Source of the DNA: Lachnospiraceae bacterium
GTDB lineage: Bacteria; Bacillota; Clostridia; Lachnospirales; Lachnospiraceae
NCBI GenBank assembly: GCA_902363555.1
Contig: CABJAM010000001.1
Span: 434,001 to 498,000, forward strand
Direction of reading: 5' to 3'
DNA length: 64,000 nucleotides
The notes under the pieces: model-generated
Databases searched by the model: none
Told to the model about the DNA's origin: nothing
What the model saw: only the letters and a program-made list of their open reading frames with translations
Translations under genes and position numbers: made by a program
Shown: one piece after another, positions 56,935 through 64,000 of the stretch
Position numbering within the stretch: position 1 is the stretch's first letter
How the letters are laid out: every line of letters begins with the position of its first letter

Positions 56935-57410
56935 AATTGATCATACAGCTTGTAAATATCTTTCTATTAAGTCTGGCCCTGGGCTACATCCTTTCTCCGA
57001 TGGTCGGTAAGATGCTTTTAAAGCGAAAAAACCAGATTGCGGAAAATCTCCACGAGGCGAAGACGACCCGGCAGGATGCGCTGGAAAATGCCGCCATGTA
57101 TGAGGAAAAGCTCGCCGACTTTGATAAGGAGCGCGGGGCGATATTAGCGAGGGCCCAGGAAAAGGCCAGAGCCAGAGAAAATGATATTATTGGTGAAGCC
57201 AATGCGGAAGCCGGCCGTATCATCGACCGGGCGCAGAGGGAAGCCGCGCTGATGCGGGCAAAGATTAAGGACGATATAAAGAAAGACATGGTAACCTATG
57301 CATCTGCGGCAGCCGCCAGGCTGATCGCGGAAAATATGGATGTGGAAAAGCAGGATGCGCTTATTGAGCAGACATTAAACGAAATGGGAGATAAGACATG
57401 GCAAAATTAG
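56928..57410 (+). CDS. ATP synthase subunit b, second (b'-like)
   Basis: This 160-residue protein has an N-terminal membrane helix (about 3-24, LIIQLVNIFLLSLALGYILS) and a heptad-patterned charged helix (NLHEAKTTRQDALENAAMYE onward) ending LIEQTLNEMGDKTWQN. It is clearly related to subunit b in design but differs in sequence from the first copy. Paired b genes are the rule in photosynthetic bacteria and plastids and are unusual in Firmicutes as far as I know. It overlaps atpF by 7 bases and atpH by 13 bases. Confidence 0.92.
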   Translation: MVELIIQLVNIFLLSLALGYILSPMVGKMLLKRKNQIAENLHEAKTTRQDALENAAMYEEKLADFDKERGAILARAQEKARARENDIIGEANAEAGRIIDRAQREAALMRAKIKDDIKKDMVTYASAAAARLIAENMDVEKQDALIEQTLNEMGDKTWQN

Positions 57411-57943
57411 CGGACAGAACCTATGGACAGGCCCTGTTTGATCTGAGTGTCGAGGAAGGCCGGGTGGATGAATACGCCGGGCAGGTAAAGGTCATTGCCA
57501 GAGCTTTTGAAGAAAATCCCCAGCTTTTACAGCTTTTGAACCATCCTCAGATTACCAGGGAAGAAAAGACAGACGTGCTCACCAACTGCTTTAGCGGGCG
57601 GGTGGCCGATGATTTGACCGGTTTTCTAGTGATCATTGTGAAGGCCGGACGACAGCAGTTTATTCCGGATATTTTGAAATATTTTCTGGATGCGGTCAAA
57701 GAGTATAAACATATCGGTGTGGCTTATGTGACGTCGGCGGTGGAATTGTCCGATACGCAAAAGAGCGCCGTTGAGAAAAGATTATTGGATACGACCGGCT
57801 ATGTCAGCTTTGAGATGCATTTTAATGTGGACGCATCGCTGATCGGCGGCATGGTCATCCGTATTGGAGATAAAGTTGTGGATAGCAGTATTAAGACGAA
57901 ACTTGAAACACTCTCCAGAAAGCTGATGAAAATTCAGCTTTAA
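57398..57943 (+). CDS. atpH: ATP synthase subunit delta
   Basis: This 181-residue protein of the OSCP/delta family links the stator stalk to the top of F1. The N-terminal helical bundle begins KLADRTYGQALFDLSVEEGR and the C-terminal part shows the conserved SLIGGMVIRIGDKVVDSSIK. It overlaps the second b gene by 13 bases, in line with tightly coupled translation in this operon. Confidence 0.95.
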   Translation: MAKLADRTYGQALFDLSVEEGRVDEYAGQVKVIARAFEENPQLLQLLNHPQITREEKTDVLTNCFSGRVADDLTGFLVIIVKAGRQQFIPDILKYFLDAVKEYKHIGVAYVTSAVELSDTQKSAVEKRLLDTTGYVSFEMHFNVDASLIGGMVIRIGDKVVDSSIKTKLETLSRKLMKIQL

Positions 57944-57978
57944 ACGATTCTATGTAGAAAGAAGGTGCCAAAAGCCCC

Positions 57979-59481
57979 ATGAATTTAAGACCTGAAGAAA
58001 TCAGCTCAGTGATTAAAGAACAGATTAAACGTTATAAATCCCAGCTTGAGGTTTCAGATGTTGGTACTGTTGTGCAGGTAGCCGACGGTATTGCCCGTAT
58101 TCATGGCCTGGAAAATGCCATGCAGGGCGAGCTTCTGGAATTTCCCGGGGAAGTTTATGGTATGGTGCTCAACCTGGAAGAGGATAATGTTGGCGCTGTT
58201 TTATTAGGTGATACGACAAATATCAATGAAGGCGACATTGTAAAGACTACGGGCCGCGTTGTGGAGGTGCCTGTGGGCGACGCTATGATCGGCCGCGTTG
58301 TCAATGCCCTCGGTCAGCCGCTGGATGGCAAGGGGCCTGTTGAAACCGACCGCTTCCGCCAGATCGAGCGCGTGGCTCACGGTGTTATCGAGAGAAAGTC
58401 CGTGGACACGCCGCTTCAGACCGGTATCAAGGCCATTGACGCCATGATCCCCATTGGCCGCGGTCAGCGTGAGCTTATCATCGGCGACCGTCAGACCGGT
58501 AAAACAGCCATAGCCATAGACACGATTATTAATCAAAAAGGACAGGATGTGCTCTGTATTTATGTGGCCATCGGCCAGAAAGCTTCCACGGTAGCCTCCA
58601 TTGTCCATACACTGGAGGAATACGGCGCCATGGATTATACCGTGGTCGTATCCTCGACAGCATCCGAACTGGCGCCATTGCAGTACATCGCGCCGTATGC
58701 CGGATGTGCCATCGGAGAAGAATGGATGGAGCAGGGCAAGGATGTGCTCATTGTTTATGATGACCTGTCCAAGCATGCCACCGCTTACCGTACCCTCTCC
58801 CTGCTGCTCCGTCGTCCACCCGGGCGTGAAGCTTATCCGGGTGATGTCTTCTATCTGCATTCCAGATTGCTGGAGCGCGCCTCCAAGCTGTCCGATGATC
58901 TGGGCGGCGGCTCACTGACCGCTCTGCCGCTCATCGAGACGCAGGCCGGCGACGTATCCGCTTATATTCCGACCAACGTTATTTCCATTACGGACGGTCA
59001 GATCTATCTGGAAACAGAAATGTTTAATGCAGGTCTGCGTCCGGCCATCAATGCCGGTCTGTCCGTATCCCGTGTGGGTGGCGCTGCGCAGATCAAGGCG
59101 ATGAAAAAGATTGCCGGACCGATCCGTGTGGAGCTGGCTCAGTACCGCGAGCTGCAGGCATTTGCCCAGTTCGGCTCCGAGCTGGATGCGGCCACCAAGG
59201 AGCAGCTTGCCCAGGGCGAGCGTATCCAGCAGATTTTAAAGCAGGGCCAGTATCAGCCCATGCCTGTGGAAAAGCAGGTCGTGGTCATCTATATGGCTGT
59301 GCGTAAGCACCTGCTGGACGTTCCCACCGATAAGGTCATGGAATTTGAAAAAGGCTTCCTGGAATTTATGGATACGAAGTATGCCGATGTTCTGGCAAAG
59401 ATCCGGGAGACAAAGAATCTGGATGATGAGATTGAAGCCGGCATTGTGAAGGCTATTGAGGAATACAAGGCCCAGCAGTGA
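57979..59481 (+). CDS. atpA: ATP synthase subunit alpha
   Basis: The product has 500 residues. Walker A GDRQTGKT at 169-176, the alpha signature PAINAGLSVSRVGGAAQ, and an N-terminal beta barrel with VADGIARIHGLENAM. Alpha carries the non-catalytic nucleotide sites of the F1 hexamer and the arginine finger (ISVSRVG type region). Length is standard. The ribosome site GAAGGTG is followed by an ATG at moderate spacing. Confidence 0.98.
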   Translation: MNLRPEEISSVIKEQIKRYKSQLEVSDVGTVVQVADGIARIHGLENAMQGELLEFPGEVYGMVLNLEEDNVGAVLLGDTTNINEGDIVKTTGRVVEVPVGDAMIGRVVNALGQPLDGKGPVETDRFRQIERVAHGVIERKSVDTPLQTGIKAIDAMIPIGRGQRELIIGDRQTGKTAIAIDTIINQKGQDVLCIYVAIGQKASTVASIVHTLEEYGAMDYTVVVSSTASELAPLQYIAPYAGCAIGEEWMEQGKDVLIVYDDLSKHATAYRTLSLLLRRPPGREAYPGDVFYLHSRLLERASKLSDDLGGGSLTALPLIETQAGDVSAYIPTNVISITDGQIYLETEMFNAGLRPAINAGLSVSRVGGAAQIKAMKKIAGPIRVELAQYRELQAFAQFGSELDAATKEQLAQGERIQQILKQGQYQPMPVEKQVVVIYMAVRKHLLDVPTDKVMEFEKGFLEFMDTKYADVLAKIRETKNLDDEIEAGIVKAIEEYKAQQ

Positions 59482-59525
59482 GCGGTTGCAGCTAAAAACA
59501 GGCTAAGTAAAGAGGTGTAAATGAT

Positions 59526-60527
59526 ATGGCCTCGATGAGAGAGATCAAACGCCGAAAAGGCAGTATACAGAGCACCGCACAGATCACCAAGGCGATGAAG
59601 CTGGTTTCCACTGTGAAATTCCAGAAAGCCAAGGGCCGTGCGGAAAGCTCCAAACCATATTTCGACAAGATGTATCAGACCGTAACCTCGATTCTGGCAA
59701 AGACAGACAGTGTGCATCATCCGTATTTGACCGGAGGGCAGTCGCAAAAGAAAGCGATTATCACCATTACCTCCAACCGGGGGCTGGCTGGCGGCTATAA
59801 TGCCAATATTATAAAGCTGATCACTGCCAGCGGTTTTCCTGCGGAGGATGTGATGCTGTATACCATTGGCCGTAAGGGAAAGGATATTTTATCCCACAAA
59901 GGCTACCATGTATCCGCCGATTATTCGGAGGTGATCGATGCGCCGCTGTACCGGGATGCACAGGAGATCGGCAAGGCGGTGCTGGATGCATTTGCCGCCG
60001 GTGAGATCGGCGAAATCTATCTGGCGTACACCGCGTTTAAAAACACAGTGGTGCATATTCCGCGGCTGATCAAGCTGCTGCCGGTGGATAAAGACGGTAT
60101 GATGTCCGATGCGGCGGACGGAAACGTGGATGCCCGCGGTGCCAGTGCGGGCACAGACGTGTCGGGCCGCCCGGCCGGCAAAGCCCTGGATGCCCGCGGT
60201 GTCGGTGCGAGCGGGGATGTGTCGGACCGCACGGCCGGAAGCGGCGATGGTGGGGCGGATGAAAAGCCCATGCCGATGAATTATGAGCCGGAGGCTGAGG
60301 AGGCGCTGGATGCCATTATTCCTAAATATATATGCAGTCTGATCTACGGCGCGCTGATGGAGGCTGTGGCCTCGGAAAACGGCGCCCGTATGACGGCCAT
60401 GGATAATGCCACCAGCAACGCAGAGGAAATGATAGATAAATTGACATTAAGCTATAACAGAGCCAGACAAGGTGCGATTACTCAGGAAATCACCGAAATT
60501 GTCTCGGGTTCCGAGGCATTGGCTTAA
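59526..60527 (+). CDS. atpG: ATP synthase subunit gamma with a duplicated low-complexity insert
   Basis: The product has 333 residues against about 285-290 for the family. The N-terminal coiled-coil helix MREIKRRKGSIQSTAQITKA and C-terminal helix SNAEEMIDKLTLSYNRARQG are normal. The excess is an Ala/Gly/Asp-rich insert at about residues 193-248 that holds two 20-residue copies (VDARGASAGTDVSGRPAGKA and LDARGVGASGDVSDRTAGSG). It lies in the globular Rossmann part, roughly where chloroplast gamma has its regulatory loop, but contains no cysteines. Gamma is the rotating shaft of F1. Confidence 0.95.
   Translation: MASMREIKRRKGSIQSTAQITKAMKLVSTVKFQKAKGRAESSKPYFDKMYQTVTSILAKTDSVHHPYLTGGQSQKKAIITITSNRGLAGGYNANIIKLITASGFPAEDVMLYTIGRKGKDILSHKGYHVSADYSEVIDAPLYRDAQEIGKAVLDAFAAGEIGEIYLAYTAFKNTVVHIPRLIKLLPVDKDGMMSDAADGNVDARGASAGTDVSGRPAGKALDARGVGASGDVSDRTAGSGDGGADEKPMPMNYEPEAEEALDAIIPKYICSLIYGALMEAVASENGARMTAMDNATSNAEEMIDKLTLSYNRARQGAITQEITEIVSGSEALA
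60126..60245 (+). repeat. 60-bp tandem duplication inside atpG
   Basis: Units 60126-60185 and 60186-60245 each encode 20 residues beginning (V/L)DARG. The frame is preserved, so the duplication adds 20 residues to a surface loop. Confidence 0.88.
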
Positions 60528-60550
60528 GGAAGGAGTGAACATCAAAGGAT

Positions 60551-61942
60551 ATGGCAGAAAAAATTATCGGTAAAGTCACTCAGATTATCGGTGCAGTCCT
60601 GGATATTAAGTTTCCGGACGGAAAGCTTCCTGAAATCAACGATGCCGTCAGCATTACCCGTAAGGACGGAAATCGTCTGGTTGTGGAGGTTGCACAGCAT
60701 CTGGGGGATGATACTGTCAGATGTATCGCCATGGGCCCCACGGACGGCCTTGTGCGCGGCATGGATGCGGTGAGCACCGGCGCGCCGATCACCGTTCCCG
60801 TAGGTGAGGAAACGCTGGGCCGTATTTTTAACGTGCTCGGCGAGGCGATTGATAATAAACCGGAGCCGGAAGCCAAAATGCATCTTCCGATCCACAGAAA
60901 AGCGCCGGATTTTGAAGATTTATCCGATGCTCAGGAAATACTTGAAACAGGTATCAAGGTCGTGGACCTTTTGTGCCCGTACCAGAAGGGCGGTAAGATT
61001 GGTCTGTTCGGCGGTGCCGGCGTAGGTAAGACCGTACTCATTCAGGAGCTGATCCGTAACGTGGCTACGGAGCACGGCGGTTATTCCGTATTTACCGGTG
61101 TTGGCGAGCGTACCCGTGAGGGAAATGACCTTTATTATGAAATGACCGAATCCGGTGTTATCAATAAGACGACCATGGTGTTCGGGCAGATGAACGAGCC
61201 TCCCGGAGCCCGTATGCGTGTCGGCCTTACCGGCCTTACCATGGCGGAATATTTCCGTGATCATGGCGGCAAGGATGTACTTTTGTTTATTGACAATATT
61301 TTCCGTTTTACACAGGCCGGCTCCGAGGTGTCCGCTCTGCTTGGACGTATCCCCAGTGCCGTAGGTTATCAGCCCACGCTGCAGACGGAAATGGGTGCTC
61401 TCCAGGAGCGGATCACTTCCACGAAGGCCGGCTCCATCACATCGGTCCAGGCTGTTTATGTGCCGGCCGATGACCTTACAGACCCGGCTCCGGCTACGAC
61501 CTTCGCCCATCTGGACGCCACCACCGTATTATCCCGTTCCATCGTGGAGCTGGGTATTTATCCGGCCGTGGACCCGCTGGAGTCTACAAGCCGTATCCTT
61601 GACCCGAGAATTGTGGGCGAGGAGCACTATGCGGTGGCCCGCGGTGTGCAGGAAATCTTACAGCGGTATAAGGAGCTGCAGGATATTATTGCCATCCTTG
61701 GTATGGACGAGCTCTCCGAGGAGGAAAAGCTTATCGTATCCAGAGCCAGAAAGGTGCAGCGGTTTTTATCTCAGCCGTTTTTCGTGGCCGAGCAGTTTAC
61801 CGGCCTTACAGGCCGTTATGTGCCGTTGTCGGAAACGATTCAGGGCTTTAAGGAGATTATTGAAGGAAAGCATGACGATATACCGGAAAGCTATTTCCTC
61901 AATACCGGAAACATTGACGATGTTCTTGCCAAGTGTAAGTAG
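60551..61942 (+). CDS. atpD: ATP synthase subunit beta
   Basis: The product has 463 residues. Catalytic P-loop GLFGGAGVGKTVLIQEL from 151, then GVGERTREGNDLYYEM with the catalytic glutamate, DELSEEEKL of the DELSEED lever and the ALLGRIPSAVGYQPTL segment. It forms the catalytic sites of F1. An unusually short spacer separates it from gamma. Standard length and no substitutions in the motifs I can check. Confidence 0.98.
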   Translation: MAEKIIGKVTQIIGAVLDIKFPDGKLPEINDAVSITRKDGNRLVVEVAQHLGDDTVRCIAMGPTDGLVRGMDAVSTGAPITVPVGEETLGRIFNVLGEAIDNKPEPEAKMHLPIHRKAPDFEDLSDAQEILETGIKVVDLLCPYQKGGKIGLFGGAGVGKTVLIQELIRNVATEHGGYSVFTGVGERTREGNDLYYEMTESGVINKTTMVFGQMNEPPGARMRVGLTGLTMAEYFRDHGGKDVLLFIDNIFRFTQAGSEVSALLGRIPSAVGYQPTLQTEMGALQERITSTKAGSITSVQAVYVPADDLTDPAPATTFAHLDATTVLSRSIVELGIYPAVDPLESTSRILDPRIVGEEHYAVARGVQEILQRYKELQDIIAILGMDELSEEEKLIVSRARKVQRFLSQPFFVAEQFTGLTGRYVPLSETIQGFKEIIEGKHDDIPESYFLNTGNIDDVLAKCK

Positions 61943-61951
61943 GTGAGCGGG

Positions 61952-62368
61952 ATGGCAGAGAAGGAATTTACGTTACAGATCGTATCTCCGGACCGGGTGT
62001 TCTACGAGGGGCCGGTGTCCTTTGTGGAGCTGAGCACCTCCGAGGGCGATATCGGTGTTTATGCCGGACATATTCCCATGACCAATATTTTGCGGCCGGG
62101 AATCCTCCATATCGTGGAGGCTGGCAGCGGCAGCGATAAGTATGCTGCGGTACACGACGGATTTATAGAGATTCTGCCGGACAGCATGACGGTATTGGCG
62201 GAGATCGCCGAGTGGCCCGATGAGATCGACCTGAACCGGGCCAATGAAGCAAAGATTCGTGCGGAACGCCGGTTGTCGGAGCAGAATAATAATATGGACG
62301 TCTCCCGGGCGGAATTTGCGCTGCGCAAAGCGCTGACGCGGATCGAGCTGGCGGAGAAGTATAAATAA
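61952..62368 (+). CDS. atpC: ATP synthase subunit epsilon
   Basis: The product has 138 residues. The N-terminal beta sandwich FTLQIVSPDRVFYEGPVSFV, STSEGDIGVYAGHIPMTNIL and the two-helix C-terminal hairpin (EAKIRAERRLSEQNNNMDVS) are complete. Epsilon couples F1 to the rotor ring and can inhibit ATP hydrolysis. The ATG at 61952 follows AGGTGAGCGGG; a GTG three codons earlier would overlap that site. It is the last gene of the operon and is followed at once by a terminator. Confidence 0.95.
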   Translation: MAEKEFTLQIVSPDRVFYEGPVSFVELSTSEGDIGVYAGHIPMTNILRPGILHIVEAGSGSDKYAAVHDGFIEILPDSMTVLAEIAEWPDEIDLNRANEAKIRAERRLSEQNNNMDVSRAEFALRKALTRIELAEKYK

Positions 62369-62383
62369 AATATCGTAGACATG

Positions 62384-62420
62384 AAAACCGCACCCGGTGA
62401 AAAACTGGAGTGCGGTTTTT
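62384..62420 (+). terminator. Terminator of the ATP synthase operon
   Basis: AAAACCGCAC pairs with GTGCGGTTTT over a 16-base loop and ends in T residues at 62416-62420. Confidence 0.93.
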
Positions 62421-62498
62421 GCGCGAAGCAACGAGCCGCAATCCGGTGGAGCGAAGCGGAACCGGATGAGTGAAGCGGAACTGGATGGGTGAAGCAGC
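62421..62498 (+). repeat. Terminator-associated repeat with 19-bp sub-repeats
   Basis: GCGCGAAGCAACGAGCC directly follows the T run, matching the start of the units at 14338 and 14421 (GCGCGAAGCGACGAGCC). It continues as two 19-bp units, 62451-62469 and 62470-62488 (GCGAAGCGGAACCGGATGA type), and the start of a third. Confidence 0.8.
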
Positions 62499-62518
62499 GA
62501 GCTGTAAAGGGGCGCTGG

Positions 62519-63514
62519 CTAACTCAAATATTTATGGAGTTCTTCTTCAGACAGGTGGAAACTTTCGGCAAGTGCGGAAAAAACAGGAGCAGGAATGTTC
62601 ATTCCTTTTAAGTGACGTACGGTTTCTGCAATAATTTCGTCACGTTCCTTTTGCCGTCCAGTTTTAATGCCTTCCTCGCGTCCGGTTTTACGCCCTTGAG
62701 CAATACCATCATCAATTAATCCCTGTAATGCAGTACACATATTCAATCGCTTCCCTTCATTTTTAAGTGCATATTTCATAAGTTTTGTTGTTCCGGTGGC
62801 GGCGCCGACTGCTGCCACAGTTTCCCAGTAAACATCCATGTCCGGATGTTTTTCTCTAAATTCACTGATTTTGAACCGGCCCTTTTGATTATAAAATTCT
62901 GAGATGAGCATAAAGAAATCCCTGTTATCCTGATTCTGGAAGGAATATTGTAAGCTGTCTTTTACCTGAAATACATGAATGTGGTAATCGTTAATGTAGG
63001 GCTTCATGGCGTCCGGAATGTCCATGATATCCCATAAATTATTCGGCCCATCCCAGGGTTCTTCGCCATAATAGATAAGCAGTGACAAAATAGGAGCGAT
63101 CCGGTCGTCAGCCGTCATACCGGATAAAAATTCCGCGCCGGATTTTAAGTCGTTCTGTCGCCGATGCTCCTGTTCGATGGCCTTACACTGTTTTGTATAA
63201 TCAAGCGCATCATTCTGCATGAAACGTACCGGCATGGCATAGTGGATGGACATCTGATTTTCAACATTAAAGAGTGCCAGGACAATCTGGGAACCATAGC
63301 GTTTGAACAGATCACGAAGTCTGGAAATAGCGGTGACCGTCTCACCTTCCAACAGCATATCGGCTTCATCGGTTGCTGCGTCGGATAAATCCTCCGGTGA
63401 GATAAGCGCTTCACCATTAAAAAATATCTGGTTGAACAGGTCCGCAAAACGGTCGTTATTACGCCAATAGCTTTTTAATACGGCGTCTGGTGGTAATACT
63501 TTTTGTTTGGTCAT
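62519..63514 (-). CDS. Rpn family nuclease / putative transposase, second member
   Basis: The product has 331 residues. It opens LPPDAVLKSYWRNNDRFADL with FNQIFFNGE, then ILSLLIYYGEEPWDGPNNLW (the core strand with the Glu-Pro-Trp pattern of this family) and a charged tail with repeated RKTGREEGIKTGRQKERDEI. It belongs to the same broad PD-(D/E)XK group as 33487-34482 but to a different branch. Such proteins occur in many copies in Lachnospiraceae and may promote recombination or act as toxins or transposases. AGGAG precedes the ATG at 63514. It lies at the end of the ATP synthase operon, convergent with it. Confidence 0.85.
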   Translation of the reverse strand: MTKQKVLPPDAVLKSYWRNNDRFADLFNQIFFNGEALISPEDLSDAATDEADMLLEGETVTAISRLRDLFKRYGSQIVLALFNVENQMSIHYAMPVRFMQNDALDYTKQCKAIEQEHRRQNDLKSGAEFLSGMTADDRIAPILSLLIYYGEEPWDGPNNLWDIMDIPDAMKPYINDYHIHVFQVKDSLQYSFQNQDNRDFFMLISEFYNQKGRFKISEFREKHPDMDVYWETVAAVGAATGTTKLMKYALKNEGKRLNMCTALQGLIDDGIAQGRKTGREEGIKTGRQKERDEIIAETVRHLKGMNIPAPVFSALAESFHLSEEELHKYLS

Positions 63515-63847
63515 ATCATATAATTCTCCTCTGCTAATAATTATAGATGATTGCAGTGTATGTATTCATGCAATACAGTTCCTGAATTGAGGAAAATTAT
63601 CTTTTGTATAGGGATATTATATTGCGGATATGCGTGTGAATCAATAGGTTTTTGCAAGTTTAGACAAATTTAAGAATGACGAATGATGGAGTGACTTTAT
63701 TCGACATATTTTTTCTTTAAGCCTATAATATTTTTTCCTTTAAGTTTGTTGTTGTAGTTGAATGTGAAATCGAGTATACTCATAGCATAGACTATTTATG
63801 TACCGCACATTTTGTTCGGTATAAGATGAAGGTGAGGGAGTTAATAC
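63515..63847. other. Divergent gap of 333 bases
   Basis: AT-rich region between the second Rpn gene and the DUF975 gene. It holds the plus-strand promoter at 63752-63780 and the dyad ATTGCA-N13-TGCAAT (63560-63584). Nothing else is recognised. Confidence 0.5.
63752..63780 (+). promoter_or_regulatory. Promoter for the DUF975 gene
   Basis: TTGTAG at 63752-63757, a 17-base spacer and TATACT at 63775-63780, about 65 bases ahead of the ATG, which has AAGGTGAGGG upstream. Confidence 0.6.
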
Positions 63848-64000
63848 ATGTTAGCACAGGATTTCAGAAAGGTTGCCCGGGATTCTTTGCGCGGACGCTG
63901 GGCGATGGCGGTGATCACCGGATTGGTGGCAGTTATTTTGGGCGCAGTGATTTTTCAGAATTACAGCGGGGAGATTACTTCAAGAATTGAAGACTGGTCC
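63848..64000 (+). CDS. DUF975-type integral membrane protein, N-terminal fragment
   Basis: Only the first 51 codons are present; the gene runs off the window. The start MLAQDFRKVARDSLRGRWAM and the membrane helix that follows (AVITGLVAVILGAVIF) match the opening of DUF975 proteins, a family of polytopic membrane proteins with no known role. The LRGRW motif at the membrane entry is characteristic. Ribosome site and promoter are present. Confidence 0.75.
   Translation, partial: MLAQDFRKVARDSLRGRWAMAVITGLVAVILGAVIFQNYSGEITSRIEDWS

Noticed and set aside
60920..61510. 196-residue minus-strand frame inside atpD
   Set aside because: Shadow of the conserved beta subunit; no independent ribosome site.
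1..64000. tRNA, rRNA or other structured RNA genes beyond the T-box
   Set aside because: I looked for TTCGA-type T-arm signatures and CCA ends in the gaps and saw none convincing; a covariance search was not possible.

Overview
This window looks like a chromosome segment of an anaerobic, gut-type Lachnospiraceae (Clostridia, Bacillota). Pointers are the ATP-forming PEP carboxykinase, a Met T-box leader in front of metG, a TatD-linked radical SAM gene, a PotC-PotD fusion, a DUF368/CNNM/F-ATPase neighbourhood, two Rpn-family nucleases and strong AGGAGG ribosome binding sites. Most genes have GC-rich third codon positions, so the AT-rich stretches stand out. The genus cannot be fixed from the sequence alone. 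I see no tRNA, rRNA, CRISPR array, integrase, complete insertion sequence or replication origin.

Layout. 0-9.2 kb: the 5' end of pckA (minus), a regulator with two GntR-type helix-turn-helix domains, a hybrid histidine kinase, MarR and DtxR regulators, a DUF3343 protein, a nitroreductase and a DUF885 lipoprotein peptidase. 9.5-13.9 kb: a small orphan protein, a flavin reductase with added cysteine clusters, two aldo/keto reductases and a very AT-rich HD-domain gene. 14.0-23.3 kb: T-box, metG, a TRIC-type channel, a pyridoxamine kinase and a radical SAM gene, then tatD, a PPIase lipoprotein and a MecA-like penicillin-binding protein. 23.5-31.6 kb: a repeat-rich wall-associated surface protein, two paralogous lipoproteins, rsmA and a NatAB-like exporter. 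31.6-34.7 kb: a two-gene cassette (low-complexity protein and Rpn nuclease) bounded by inverted repeats of 79 and 72 bp.

35.1-42.1 kb is an AT-rich island carrying a LysR regulator and a complete sugar-type ABC importer (ATPase, two permeases, lipoprotein binding protein) with a terminal SGNH hydrolase. It is bounded by 53-bp direct repeats, and the right-hand copy forms part of the best promoter in front of the next operon. 42.3-46.7 kb is a polyamine importer (XRE-cupin regulator, potA, potB, potCD fusion). 46.7-54.4 kb holds a GNAT enzyme, an MFS transporter, an NrdG-like activase, an unknown repeat protein, a Na/Pi cotransporter, a DUF368 lipid-carrier transporter and a CNNM/CorC protein. 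54.6-62.4 kb is a complete F-type ATP synthase operon with AtpZ- and AtpI-like leaders, a sodium-type c subunit, two different b subunits and a gamma subunit with a duplicated insert. The window ends with a second Rpn protein and the start of a DUF975 membrane protein.

The most unusual content is non-coding. It includes a 277-bp near-perfect palindrome with a diverged relative 30 kb away in the opposite orientation; a repeat that directly follows three intrinsic terminators, including an exact tandem pair inside the metG leader; and at least six copies of a 26-28 bp palindrome in gene gaps. Unit duplications inside proteins are also frequent (48-bp x5, 60-bp x2, 54-bp x2 and degenerate Ala/Gly/Val repeats), which suggests that this genome readily expands short repeats.
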